A program made the position numbers and the translations under genes. 64,000 nt of DNA from Tectiglobus sp965215755 (GTDB lineage: Bacteria > Pseudomonadota > Alphaproteobacteria > Rhizobiales > Hyphomicrobiaceae), in assembly GCA_965215755.1 (NCBI GenBank), contig OZ244119.1, forward strand, positions 3,844,001 through 3,908,000. Reading direction: 5' to 3'. Below, piece after piece: positions 35,872-45,287 of this stretch (position 1 is the stretch's first letter; every line of letters begins with the position of its first letter). The notes beneath the pieces are model-generated. The model saw nothing but the letters and a program-made list of their open reading frames with translations, was not told the origin of the DNA and did not search any database.

Positions 35872-37986
35872 ATGCGACCGAGTGTGCTCAACGATTTATT
35901 TGCATCTGCACAAACGCTGAAAGGTGTGGGGCCGCGCGTCATTACGCTACTTAAGAAAGCCGTGAACTTGCCGCCAGGCGTCGTTGAGCTGCGCGTTGTT
36001 GATCTGTTGTGGCACATGCCGACGGGGGTCGTGGATCGGCGGGCACAGCCGACAATTGCTAACGCTGTCCCCGGTACGATTGCAACCTTTGAGGTCCTTG
36101 TGAGGAAGCATCGGGCGCCGCCACGGGGTAACCGTAAAGCACCTTACAAGGTGCGCTGTGAGGACCCAACCGGAACGCTGGACTTAGTGTTCTTTCATGC
36201 AGAGCGTAGTTTTGTTGAGCGGCAGCTGCCGACGGGTGAAACACGGTTTGTCTCCGGCCGAGTCGAGCGCTATGGAGAGCAGCTGCAGATGGCCCATCCG
36301 GATTATATCGTATCTCCGGCCGCGCGTGATGATCTGCCCTTGTTGGAGCCAGTCTATCCTTTAACAGCAGGGTTGTCGGGCAAAGTTCTCGGTAAGATCA
36401 GTCGGCAGGCGCTGGTTTCTTTTCCTGATCTGCCAGAGTGGATTGAGCCTGGTTTTAAAACCTCGCAGGGTTGGAATTCACTGAAAGACTGTCTGCGAGC
36501 GCTGCATTTGCCGGACGACCCGGCCATGGTGTCGCCCGGTGGCGATGCGTGGCAGCGGTTAGCCTACGACGAATTGCTTGCCGGTCAGATCGCGCTTGGT
36601 CTGGTGCGGATGAAGAATAAGAAGCAGCGAGGCCGCCGCATTACGGGTGATGGGAGCGTCCGTGAGCGTTTGAAGCAGGAACTCCCCTTCACGATGACGA
36701 ATTCGCAAGTCGCGGCGATTGACGATATTGCGGCGGACCTTGCAGCGGAGAGCCGGATGCTGCGTCTGCTGCAAGGTGATGTAGGGTCTGGCAAGACGGT
36801 CGTGGCGTTGATGACGATGGCCATCGCAATTGAAGCGGGTGCCCAAGCAGCCCTCATGGCGCCGACGGAAGTTCTGGCGCGGCAGCACCTTGAGACAATC
36901 GAGCCGCTGGCCGCCGCCGCTGGTTTATCGATTGATGTCATTACCGGGCGCGAAAAGGGGGCGGGCCGAAAGGCTGCACTGAAGCGCGTTGCGGCTGGTG
37001 AGACGGATATTCTCATTGGAACACATGCTCTATTCCAACCGGATGTCGTCTTTAAGGATCTTGCCATTGCGGTCGTCGATGAACAGCATCGTTTCGGTGT
37101 GCATCAACGTCTGGCTCTACAGAGCAAGGGCCGGGATGGTGGCGCTAACGTCCTGGCGATGACGGCGACGCCTATCCCCCGTACGCTCCTGATGACGCAC
37201 TATGGGGATCTGGAAGTTTCCAAACTGACGGAGAAACCTGCCGGTCGAAAGCCCATTGTCACGACATTGGTGTCAACGGACCGGCTGGAAGAGATTGTTG
37301 ATGGATTGAAACGTGCTGTGACTGACGGCGCACAGATCTACTGGGTCTGTCCTCTCATCGAGAGCTCGGCGGTTTCTGAACTTGCAGCTGCGGAAGAACG
37401 CCAGGCTCACCTGGCTCAAGTCTTCGGTAAGGATGTCGGCCTGTTACATGGTGCGATGACTGCGACCGCCAAGGACACAACGATGGCGGCATTCTCTGAG
37501 AACAAACTCAAAATTCTGGTGTCGACGACCGTGATCGAAGTTGGCGTAAATGTTCCGAACGCATCGATCATGGTGATTGAGCATGCAGAACGATTTGGGT
37601 TGGCGCAGTTGCATCAGTTGCGTGGCCGAGTTGGACGTGGTTCGCGGCAATCGTATTGTTTGCTCCTCTATAAGGCTCCATTGGGGGAAGTTGCAGAGGC
37701 GCGCCTCAAGATGATGCGCGAAACCGAAGACGGTTTCCTTATTGCTGAAAAAGACCTGGATTTACGTGGCGGAGGCGAAGTTCTGGGAGCACGGCAAAGT
37801 GGGATGCCAGAATTTCGTGTCGCGGATGTTCCCGGGTTCGAAGATTTGTTAGCCCGTGCCCGCCACGATGCCCAAACAATCCTTGAAGATGATCCTGAAC
37901 TTGAAAGTGAGCGCGGGGCGGCGATACGAACCCTGCTCTATTTGTTTGAATGTGATGAGGCTGTGCGATTATTTCGCGCCGCGTAA
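35872..37986 (+). CDS. recG: ATP-dependent DNA helicase RecG
   Basis: RecG remodels stalled replication forks and Holliday junctions. The 704-residue product has the N-terminal wedge/OB domain (to about residue 270, with FVSGRVERYGEQLQMAHPDY), Walker A GDVGSGKTVVA near 301, a DEQH box (VVDEQHRFG near 402), motif VI-region QLRGRVGRG near 580, and the C-terminal DLDLRGGGEVLGARQSG. It is transcribed divergently from sdhE-mfd. No unusual features. Confidence 0.96.
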   Translation: MRPSVLNDLFASAQTLKGVGPRVITLLKKAVNLPPGVVELRVVDLLWHMPTGVVDRRAQPTIANAVPGTIATFEVLVRKHRAPPRGNRKAPYKVRCEDPTGTLDLVFFHAERSFVERQLPTGETRFVSGRVERYGEQLQMAHPDYIVSPAARDDLPLLEPVYPLTAGLSGKVLGKISRQALVSFPDLPEWIEPGFKTSQGWNSLKDCLRALHLPDDPAMVSPGGDAWQRLAYDELLAGQIALGLVRMKNKKQRGRRITGDGSVRERLKQELPFTMTNSQVAAIDDIAADLAAESRMLRLLQGDVGSGKTVVALMTMAIAIEAGAQAALMAPTEVLARQHLETIEPLAAAAGLSIDVITGREKGAGRKAALKRVAAGETDILIGTHALFQPDVVFKDLAIAVVDEQHRFGVHQRLALQSKGRDGGANVLAMTATPIPRTLLMTHYGDLEVSKLTEKPAGRKPIVTTLVSTDRLEEIVDGLKRAVTDGAQIYWVCPLIESSAVSELAAAEERQAHLAQVFGKDVGLLHGAMTATAKDTTMAAFSENKLKILVSTTVIEVGVNVPNASIMVIEHAERFGLAQLHQLRGRVGRGSRQSYCLLLYKAPLGEVAEARLKMMRETEDGFLIAEKDLDLRGGGEVLGARQSGMPEFRVADVPGFEDLLARARHDAQTILEDDPELESERGAAIRTLLYLFECDEAVRLFRAA

Positions 37987-38024
37987 GGCGTGACAACCGC
38001 TGAAACTCTGCAAGATCAGGTCTG

Positions 38025-39074
38025 TTAACCGCCTTTGACGAGACAATCCAATCCGCTGGCGAGGAGTTTGCCGCAAAGCTTTGATGCCTCCGGCTTGCTC
38101 CGAAATGCTCGAATTCTCACGAGATGGAAGGTGCCCATATTGCCGAGGACGCCGGTCTCGACCGTTGGTTTGCGGCCGTTAAGGAGCGTTCTGTGACGAG
38201 CCTCGACCGTCCGCGCCACTGATTTTGCCTGGCCTGGATCTCGCATTGAGGCGACCTGGATATAGTAGCGGCCGGTGTTGGCTGATCGCGATGGCCTTGC
38301 TGGTGCTCGCGCGACTTGTGTTCGTTGGGCAGCTGACGGGCTGGTCTGTGATTTCCATGCTGTCGAGCTGGTAGAGGATGACGTGCTGGTTGATGTTGGC
38401 TGGGTGCTGACACTGCCTGTTGATGTCGAGCTTGAGCTTCCACCGAAGAGATTGCTGAAGAAGTTCGCAACACCATTCGATGAAGAAGTTGTTGTGGATT
38501 GCGTTTTGGCCGGTGCTGTTGAGGCTGCCCAGCCTTGATTCGTGGTAGTGGCTCTTGCGGTCGCAGTTGATCTGGCGGGCGGTGTCGCGGGCCGCGGCTG
38601 GCGTGGCGCTGCCGTGGTGATTGTGGTGGTTTCGCCGGTTGTGCTGAAGCCCAGTGCGGGGCCTGAAACGCCAGCTTGTTGATAGGTCTTCTGTCTTAGA
38701 GCCATTGCGGCTTTGCGGTCGCGTTCCGAGAGTGCACCCTTCATCCAGAGTGCGCTGGTCAGATCGGCAATGGCCTCAGCTGGTCGTTGCGCGGTTTGAT
38801 AGGCTTGGCCGCGATAATAAAGCGCTTTGGCCATCTCATTGGAACTCAGCTTCCCCGAGCCGATTGCGCGTGACAAGTCGGCAATGGCTTGCTTGGTGTT
38901 GTTTGCTGTCAGAGATTTGTAGCCGGTATGCAAGGCAGCTTGGGCTGCTTTTTTTGTTATGGCTGCTGATTTCGAGGCAGACTGAGCCAACGCGGGCAAA
39001 CCTAGTGGGTTGGTGCCCGCTGCGACGACCAGCACAAGCCCTGCCAATCCGGTTATCAACTTCAGCCAACCCAT
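38025..39074 (-). CDS. TPR and SPOR domain envelope protein
   Basis: A 349-residue protein with an N-terminal hydrophobic anchor or signal (GWLKLITGLAGLVLVVAAG). Tetratricopeptide-like repeats follow at about residues 40-115 (including ALYYRGQAYQTAQRPAEAI), then a long Ser/Thr/Pro/Ala linker at about 130-260. A C-terminal SPOR domain runs from YYIQVASMRDPGQAKSVART to the end, with the typical cysteine pair (KLCGKLLASGLDCL). SPOR domains bind denuded peptidoglycan, often at division sites. ATG 39074 is chosen for the AGGG upstream; the frame opens 28 codons further. It lies downstream of glmS on the same strand. Confidence 0.8.
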   Translation of the reverse strand: MGWLKLITGLAGLVLVVAAGTNPLGLPALAQSASKSAAITKKAAQAALHTGYKSLTANNTKQAIADLSRAIGSGKLSSNEMAKALYYRGQAYQTAQRPAEAIADLTSALWMKGALSERDRKAAMALRQKTYQQAGVSGPALGFSTTGETTTITTAAPRQPRPATPPARSTATARATTTNQGWAASTAPAKTQSTTTSSSNGVANFFSNLFGGSSSSTSTGSVSTQPTSTSTSSSTSSTAWKSQTSPSAAQRTQVARAPARPSRSANTGRYYIQVASMRDPGQAKSVARTVEARHRTLLNGRKPTVETGVLGNMGTFHLVRIRAFRSKPEASKLCGKLLASGLDCLVKGG

Positions 39075-39174
39075 TTGGGACCCTACAAACTTAGCTCTCA
39101 TTTGACTGCGAAATCGGATAACACACCAGCATTGCGGCAAAAATTGCTCGAACGCCATCGTGCTTCGTTGTTAC

Positions 39175-40995
39175 CTATTCAACCGTTACTGATTTTGCAA
39201 GGTTCCTAGGCTGATCAACATCCGTGCCCATGACAACAGCCGTGTGATAAGCTAAAAGTTGTACTGGCACGGCTTGAATGAGCGGCATGACGAATGGATG
39301 GGCGGACGGTGTCGGGATGTGGTGCATCAGCGGACAGCCAGCTTCATCCGGATCAGCATCCGAAATAAGGATCATTTGTCCGCCGCGCGCTGCGACCTCC
39401 TGCATATTTGAGATGGTCTTTTCAAATAATGCATCTTTCGGTGCGACGACCACGACGGGCATTGTCTCATCGATCAATGCGATTGGCCCATGTTTAAGTT
39501 CTCCGGCGGCGTATCCCTCGGCATGAATGTAGGATATCTCCTTGAGTTTGAGGGCGCCTTCCATGGCCAGTGGAAAGTTGACACCCCGCCCAAGGTAGAG
39601 AACATCTTTGGCCTTGGAGAGTTCCTGGGCGATATCCGCGTAGTGGGACTCGGATCGTAGCATGGTGGCGATGTGGCGGGGCACCTCAGTGAGGGCAGAG
39701 ACGATGGCCTGCTCCTCTTCGATTGTGATTGTGTTACGCGCCCGGGCGAGTGCCAGGGTCAGACAGGCTAGGGCAGAGAGCTGGCATGTAAATGCTTTGG
39801 TGGATGCCACACCGATTTCCGGACCAGCCAATGTTGGAAGCACGGCGTCTGATTCGCGCGCAATTGTCGATGTCCGGACATTGACGATCGATGCGATCCG
39901 CTGCTCCTGGGATTTGCAATAACGCAAAGTGGCGAGCGTATCGGCGGTTTCGCCGGATTGAGAGACGAATACAGCCAAGCCTTTGTCTGGCAGTGGCGCT
40001 TCGCGGTACCGCATCTCGGATGCGACATCAATCTCGACCGGTAGCCGGGCATAGCGTTCGATCCAGTACTTCGCGACAAGACCCGCATAGTAAGCCGTGC
40101 CGCAAGCTGAAATCGTGACGCGGTCGATGGCAGTGAGATCCAATCCCAGCTCAGGGAAATCAACCCGGCGTTCCGCCATATCGATGTAATTGGTCAGAGT
40201 GTGGCTGATGACTTCGGGCTGTTCATGGATTTCCTTATGCATGAAGTGACGGTGATTGCCCTTGTCGATCGTCAGAGCGCTGGCCACCGAAGTGACGCGA
40301 GGCCGGTCGACCAGGTTCCCCTCACGATCATAGATTCTTGTTTCATGGCGTGAGATCGCGGCCCAATCACCTTCCTCGAGGTATGTTAGCGCCGATGTGA
40401 ACGGCGCCAGTGCGATTGCGTCCGAGCCAAGATACATCTCGCCATCGCCATGTCCGATCGCGAGGGGGCTGCCTTGCCGGGCTGCGATCATGAGGTCATC
40501 GTGGTCAGCGAAGATGATGCCGAGCGCGAACGCTCCCTTCAGTCGCGACAACGACATACTGACGGCGGCTTCCGGTCCGAGGCCAGTATCCATGTAATGC
40601 GTGACGAGATGAACGACGGTCTCGGTGTCTGTATCCGACTGAAAAGCGTGACCGGCAGCTTTGAGTTCATCGCGCAATTCGCGGAAGTTCTCGATAATGC
40701 CGTTATGGACGACGGAGACGCGCCCGTTCATGTGGGGATGGGCATTGCCTTCGGTGGGCTTGCCGTGTGTCGCCCAGCGCGTATGACCGATACCCGCCGT
40801 TCCTCCGAGAGGGTCATCATGGAGCCGGGTCGCAAGGTTATTGAGTTTGCCCTCCGCCCGCCGGCGATCAAGCTTGCCACCTTGGACTGTGGCGATCCCG
40901 GCAGAATCATATCCCCGGTACTCCAGGCGACGTAGGGCCTCGACCAAATCGGTCGCAACTGGCTTGGAACCCAGAATGCCAACAATGCCACACAT
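39175..40995 (-). CDS. glmS: Glutamine-fructose-6-phosphate aminotransferase (isomerizing)
   Basis: GlmS makes glucosamine-6-phosphate from fructose-6-phosphate and glutamine, the first step toward UDP-GlcNAc. The glutaminase nucleophile is Cys2 (MCGIVGILG), followed by a class II glutaminase domain to about residue 240. Two SIS domains follow, with SACGTAYYAG and VFVSQSGETADTLATL. The C-terminal PRNLAKSVTVE is canonical. Length (606) is normal. It follows glmU by 119 bases on the same strand. No glmS ribozyme was recognised upstream, as expected outside Firmicutes. Confidence 0.97.
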   Translation of the reverse strand: MCGIVGILGSKPVATDLVEALRRLEYRGYDSAGIATVQGGKLDRRRAEGKLNNLATRLHDDPLGGTAGIGHTRWATHGKPTEGNAHPHMNGRVSVVHNGIIENFRELRDELKAAGHAFQSDTDTETVVHLVTHYMDTGLGPEAAVSMSLSRLKGAFALGIIFADHDDLMIAARQGSPLAIGHGDGEMYLGSDAIALAPFTSALTYLEEGDWAAISRHETRIYDREGNLVDRPRVTSVASALTIDKGNHRHFMHKEIHEQPEVISHTLTNYIDMAERRVDFPELGLDLTAIDRVTISACGTAYYAGLVAKYWIERYARLPVEIDVASEMRYREAPLPDKGLAVFVSQSGETADTLATLRYCKSQEQRIASIVNVRTSTIARESDAVLPTLAGPEIGVASTKAFTCQLSALACLTLALARARNTITIEEEQAIVSALTEVPRHIATMLRSESHYADIAQELSKAKDVLYLGRGVNFPLAMEGALKLKEISYIHAEGYAAGELKHGPIALIDETMPVVVVAPKDALFEKTISNMQEVAARGGQMILISDADPDEAGCPLMHHIPTPSAHPFVMPLIQAVPVQLLAYHTAVVMGTDVDQPRNLAKSVTVE

Positions 40996-41114
40996 GGGGC
41001 ACCTCCGTGAATCAGGAATATTGCAGCCATATGTGACTGCTTCGCCACGTCAAAACAATTCACACCATGTTACGCGTTTTTGCCGCGTCGCGTGACGTGC
41101 CGGGGGCGTATTGG

Positions 41115-42467
41115 TTACTTCTTCTTATGGCGGCTCATCAACGCGCGAAACTTGGCAGCCCAACCCTCCTTGACGGTGACGGGTGCGCGCTCGACCATCA
41201 GCGAGTCTGCCGGAACGTTTTTTGTGACAACACTTCCTGATCCAACGAATGCGCCTTCGCCAATCTCAACTGGAGCAACGAGTGCACTGTTTGAGCCGAC
41301 AAACGCACCTTTGCGGACTGTCGTTGTATGTTTTCTGAAACCATCATAGTTGCAAAATATCGTGCCCGCCCCGATGTTGGCACCTTCGCCGACGCTGCCG
41401 TCTCCGAGATAGGCGAGATGATTTGCCTTTGATCCATCGCCCATCTCGACATTCTTTACCTCGACAAAGTTTCCAACATGGACAGCGCTGGAGAGGCGGG
41501 CGCCGGGGCGCAAACGCGCATAGGGCCCAATGCGGCATCCCGGTCCGATATGGGCGCCTTCGAGATGGGAATTGGCGCGCAGCTGAACATTGTCTTCGAT
41601 CGTCACTCTGGGACCAATGTAGACATTCGGTTCGATGATAACGTCTCGGCCGATGGTCGTATCGTAGCTCAGCCAAACCGTTTCAGGTGCGATCATGGTG
41701 ACGCCGTTCAACATGGCCGCCGTACGCAGTCGGTGTTGGTATTTCTGTTCCGCACCAGCGAGCTGCACCCGGTCATTAATGCCGAGAAGCTCTTCTTCAT
41801 CACACGTCACTGTCTTGCACGTTAGGCCGTCCTGACGGGCAATTTCGACTACGTCCGTGAGATAATATTCCTGCTTCGTATTGTTGTTGCCGATGCGATC
41901 GAGCAATGACAGCAAATCGGGGCAGCGGAAAGCCATAACACCGGAATTGCAGAGTGTTGTCTGGCGTTCCGCCTCGCTGGCATCACCATGTTCGCGGATG
42001 GCTATTAATTCTCCGCTGGGATTGGTCAGCAGGCGTCCATATCCGGTTGGGTCCTCGGCCTCGAATCCAAGAACAACGACATTGGCACCGTCGTCCAACG
42101 CGCCAGTTACACGGTTCAAGGTATCAGGTCTGAGCATCGGTGTATCGCAAAACAAGACGAAGACGTCACCTTGATGCCCAGCAAGTGCCGATCTTGCGGC
42201 CAGGACGGCGTCTGCTGTACCGGCTTGCCCTGTCTGAACGAAGATTTGCGCATTGTCGTCCTGGATTTTCACTTCCGCTTGGACGTTGTCCATATCTGGT
42301 CCAATGACGACCGATAGTTTCTGATGTCCCGCAGCTTGTGCAACAGCCATCGAATGGCCGAGTAGTGTCCGTCCTGCGATCTTATGCAAAGGCTTAGGCA
42401 ATTCGGACTTCATTCGTGTGCCCTTGCCTGCGGCCAGGATAATGGACAGTGTTTCCAGGACTGGCAT
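41115..42467 (-). CDS. glmU: Bifunctional UDP-GlcNAc pyrophosphorylase / glucosamine-1-phosphate N-acetyltransferase
   Basis: GlmU acetylates glucosamine-1-phosphate and couples it to UTP to give UDP-GlcNAc. The uridylyltransferase domain has LAAGKGTRMKSELPKPLHKI near residue 11. The left-handed beta-helix acetyltransferase domain contains hexapeptide repeats (IEPNVYIGPRVTIEDNVQLR and following), and catalytic-loop NYDGFRKHTT near residue 377. The 450-residue length is normal. It precedes glmS; together they supply UDP-GlcNAc for peptidoglycan and lipid A. Confidence 0.97.
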   Translation of the reverse strand: MPVLETLSIILAAGKGTRMKSELPKPLHKIAGRTLLGHSMAVAQAAGHQKLSVVIGPDMDNVQAEVKIQDDNAQIFVQTGQAGTADAVLAARSALAGHQGDVFVLFCDTPMLRPDTLNRVTGALDDGANVVVLGFEAEDPTGYGRLLTNPSGELIAIREHGDASEAERQTTLCNSGVMAFRCPDLLSLLDRIGNNNTKQEYYLTDVVEIARQDGLTCKTVTCDEEELLGINDRVQLAGAEQKYQHRLRTAAMLNGVTMIAPETVWLSYDTTIGRDVIIEPNVYIGPRVTIEDNVQLRANSHLEGAHIGPGCRIGPYARLRPGARLSSAVHVGNFVEVKNVEMGDGSKANHLAYLGDGSVGEGANIGAGTIFCNYDGFRKHTTTVRKGAFVGSNSALVAPVEIGEGAFVGSGSVVTKNVPADSLMVERAPVTVKEGWAAKFRALMSRHKKK

Positions 42468-42833
42468 GACCGATCTCCAATGCGCCTCTTGCCGGGGCTT
42501 TTTTCGCTACTGGTCTTTTACAACATCAGTCCGGGCGTGTGGCAGGCGTTTGATGCCGCACAAGCGGCTAGCCGTAATTTTGGTTAGCGTGCAGGCCTAT
42601 TGCCTGTTCGCAGAGCAAGAATGAACGGACAGTTAGTTTGCGCGATTCACGGCGGGTGCGCTGCTGCAATTTACCAGAACTGTGGATTTTGGGCTCTGTC
42701 CACAGCTGGATGCGTGCTGATGTGCGTTCAACGTTGACGCATTCCGTCTCCAGATTAGAAAGGGCGTTCACGTGTTGCGTTGTGCTGGGCTCGCGTCTTT
42801 GGGCCTTCTGAACAATAGTTTCGGAGTTGGCAA
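42468..42833. other. Divergent intergenic region: glmU and SPOR-like protein
   Basis: A 366-base gap that should hold promoters for both genes. I see no ORF with coding character, RNA gene or strong repeat in it. Confidence 0.4.
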
Positions 42834-43826
42834 ATGACGAATGCAACACGCGAAGCCCCCCAAAGTGGCTCGGTTTTCTGGCGCTTGTATATGCTCGGTT
42901 GGGTGGGCTTGGCAGGCGCAGCGTTGATTTACTTATCAGCGGCTGTCTTTAAACCGGATTTACTTAAGCCACTTTCCCCACAGATTGCCGAGAGACCCGG
43001 GGCTGATCCAGACATCGTGTCTACCAAATTGGAGACGCTGGAGCGTTCGATCAGTTCGCTTGAGAACAAGCTCGCGAATGTTGAAACGACAGTTCGGCAG
43101 GTGGCGTCCGCATCTCCAGAGGCACAGCCGACAGAAACAGGTCAGACAGAGCAGAGGACTGCCTCTGCGCCTGATGCTTCCATTTCTGTTCGGCCGGTAG
43201 AGACCGAAACTGTTAATCCAGCTACTGAGAAGGCTGTCGTCAAAACAGGCAAAGTGCCCCCGCTGCCAGCGCGGGCACCGCAGCGGAAACAGATTGCGAC
43301 CGCGCAGGTCTCAAACGCCGAGGGATCGAACAACCAAGACCCGGCTATTCCGCTGGTGATCTTGAACGGTGTTGCTGCAGCCGGCATCTCGACCGGTAGT
43401 GTCAACGATTCTGCGCAGCCTCAGGTGTCCCAGCCTCAACTCGAGAAGAGCCAGCTTCCGGAGATCGTCAGGGCTGAGCCGGAAGCACAGCCGGCGCAAC
43501 GTGCACCCGCTATTGCCTTTGGAGCGCCGACTGTAGAAGCTGCCCAAAACGTCGGGCAGGCGGCAGGGACGTCCAATGCAATTGTTGTTTCGGTTGCCGG
43601 ATCAGTGGATCAATTGCGGTCTGACTGGGATCTCTTGGTTGCCAGGCATCCGCAGCTTTTGCGCAGCTTGCAGCCGAGGTACGATATTATGGCTGCAGAT
43701 GGCCCTTATCGGCTTCTTGCGGGCCCGCTAAAGAGTAAGTCTGAGGCAGGGCAATTGTGCTCCGCACTGCAGCTCCACGGTGTCACCTGCGATATCGAAG
43801 ATAACTTCCTGGGCAATGCGCTATGA
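42834..43826 (+). CDS. Membrane-anchored SPOR-like protein
   Basis: A 330-residue protein with one transmembrane helix (about residues 18-40: RLYMLGWVGLAGAALIYLSA). A short coiled coil (TLERSISSLENKLANVETTV) follows near residues 70-95, then a long Pro/Ala/Gln-rich periplasmic linker. The C-terminus (about 245-330) looks like a SPOR domain: an initial beta strand (AIVVSVAGSVDQLRSDW), then YRLLAGPLKSKSEAGQLCSALQLHGVTC with a cysteine pair. The overall plan resembles SPOR proteins that span the periplasm. It shares this C-terminal pattern with the protein at 38025-39074, on the other side of glmS-glmU. No family name is assigned. Confidence 0.7.
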   Translation: MTNATREAPQSGSVFWRLYMLGWVGLAGAALIYLSAAVFKPDLLKPLSPQIAERPGADPDIVSTKLETLERSISSLENKLANVETTVRQVASASPEAQPTETGQTEQRTASAPDASISVRPVETETVNPATEKAVVKTGKVPPLPARAPQRKQIATAQVSNAEGSNNQDPAIPLVILNGVAAAGISTGSVNDSAQPQVSQPQLEKSQLPEIVRAEPEAQPAQRAPAIAFGAPTVEAAQNVGQAAGTSNAIVVSVAGSVDQLRSDWDLLVARHPQLLRSLQPRYDIMAADGPYRLLAGPLKSKSEAGQLCSALQLHGVTCDIEDNFLGNAL

Positions 43827-43943
43827 TATTGAGCGAGCGGAGGAAATGCGTCATCGCTCGTAGTCTGGTATCGTTGTGTGAGAGACCTTGTGGCCAACCT
43901 TGGTTGGAGCCTTCGGGGTAACTGTTTGGTTTTCAACTGCCAC

Positions 43944-43984
43944 AAAAAGGCCCGGGGATGATTATTGACCGGGCCTTTTGTTTT
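43944..43984 (+). terminator. Intrinsic terminator of the SPOR-like gene
   Basis: AAAAGGCCCGG and CCGGGCCTTTT form an eleven-pair stem around a thirteen-base loop, followed by GTTTT on the plus strand. On the minus strand the stem is followed by TTTTTGTGG, so it can act in both directions. It lies in the 325-base gap (43827-44151) between convergent genes, in which I see nothing else. Confidence 0.85.
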
Positions 43985-44151
43985 GGGTTCTGCCACTAGA
44001 CGTAGTTATTCAATCTGCAATCATTGTGCGTTCAGCAGCTAGGCACGCTATCCGAGTTTAGAGTGCAAGGTGATGCACATCGTCCGACTGCACCATCCTG
44101 CGGCCCCAGGCATTACGATCTCGCAATCGAGTGGGGTTCGGTTTCTACCGC

Positions 44152-45168
44152 TTAGAGGCTGCGCTGGTTGAATGTATCGCAGTCCTGCATGCGTCCGGAC
44201 TGGTAGCCCATTTTAAACCACCGAACACGTTGCTCTGATGTGCCATGGGTGAAGGCGTCGGGGACGACCCGGCCCGTCGTGCGACGCTGGATCATGTCAT
44301 CGCCAATGGCACTAGCTGCTCTCAAGCCTTCCTCAATGTCGCCGGGTTCCAGACGATTTTTGAGTTGGTGATTGAGATTTGCCCAGACACCCGACAGACA
44401 GTCTGCCTGTAGCTCCATGCGGACCTGGATCTGGTTAGCTACTCGCTTAGGCGAGCGCTGCTTCATTTGCTGGACTTTTGTTGCGATGCCCAACAGCGTC
44501 TGGACGTGGTGGCCAACTTCATGAGCGATCACGTAGGCCTGCGCGAAATCACCTGGGGCTTGGAAACGGCGCCGTAGCTCTTGATAGAAGCTGAGGTCGA
44601 TATAGATTTTCTGGTCAAGAGGGCAATAGAAGGGACCCATAGCTGCCTGGCCACGGCCACATGCCGTCGAGGTGGTGCCGGTGAATAGGACGAGCTTGGG
44701 CTCGCGATAACGTTGGCGAAAAGACTTGAAGACCCGTCCCCAGACATCCTCGGTGTCTGCCAAAACCTTCTTGGTGAAGCTCGCGAGCTCATCGTTGGGG
44801 AGTGGTGTGTTTTGTTGGCGCTGATTGCCGGGCAATCCCGGAATGTTAAACGGATTGTTTCCGGAGCTGCTTGTCGGGCCCTGATCAACGCGTGGCATTT
44901 GTGGCATGCCGCTCATATCGGGCAGTCCGCCGCCACTCAAAAACTTGAGTGGGTTAATGCCGAGCATCAGCATAATACCGCCGATCACCAGCAAGGAGAT
45001 GAGGCTTAAACCGCCTCCGCGGCGTCCGCCTTTGCCACCCATGGGGAATGGAAGCCGCACACGGCGCCCGCGCCCGCCCATTCCGCCGGGTAGGCGGAAC
45101 ATGCCGCCACTTCGTCCCCGCCGATCCTCGACGTTGCTGCTTTCGCGGTCGTTATCATCATAACGCAT
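44152..45168 (-). CDS. Neutral zinc metallopeptidase (YpfJ/KPN_02809 family)
   Basis: A 338-residue membrane-anchored putative metallopeptidase. The N-terminus is Arg/Gly-rich, then a transmembrane helix (LSLISLLVIGGIMLMLGI near residues 55-72). A Pro/Asn/Gly-rich linker follows, and the catalytic domain begins near residue 120. The zinc-binding motif is AHEVGHHVQ near residue 214 (HExxH type). Other family segments are ACGRGQAAMGPFYCPLDQKIYIDLSFYQEL and LQADCLSGVWAN. ATG 45168 is chosen for the MRYDDNDRES start. Substrate unknown. Confidence 0.88.
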   Translation of the reverse strand: MRYDDNDRESSNVEDRRGRSGGMFRLPGGMGGRGRRVRLPFPMGGKGGRRGGGLSLISLLVIGGIMLMLGINPLKFLSGGGLPDMSGMPQMPRVDQGPTSSSGNNPFNIPGLPGNQRQQNTPLPNDELASFTKKVLADTEDVWGRVFKSFRQRYREPKLVLFTGTTSTACGRGQAAMGPFYCPLDQKIYIDLSFYQELRRRFQAPGDFAQAYVIAHEVGHHVQTLLGIATKVQQMKQRSPKRVANQIQVRMELQADCLSGVWANLNHQLKNRLEPGDIEEGLRAASAIGDDMIQRRTTGRVVPDAFTHGTSEQRVRWFKMGYQSGRMQDCDTFNQRSL

Positions 45169-45287
45169 GAGTTTGGTCCACCATAAGTGCCATTGTGGGA
45201 ATGCTGGGCAATGTTTCGGTCGGCATTGTGCATGCTGCCGCCCGTCATTCAAGCTTTGCGGGGTTTGCTGCCATTGTGGTTAAGCAG

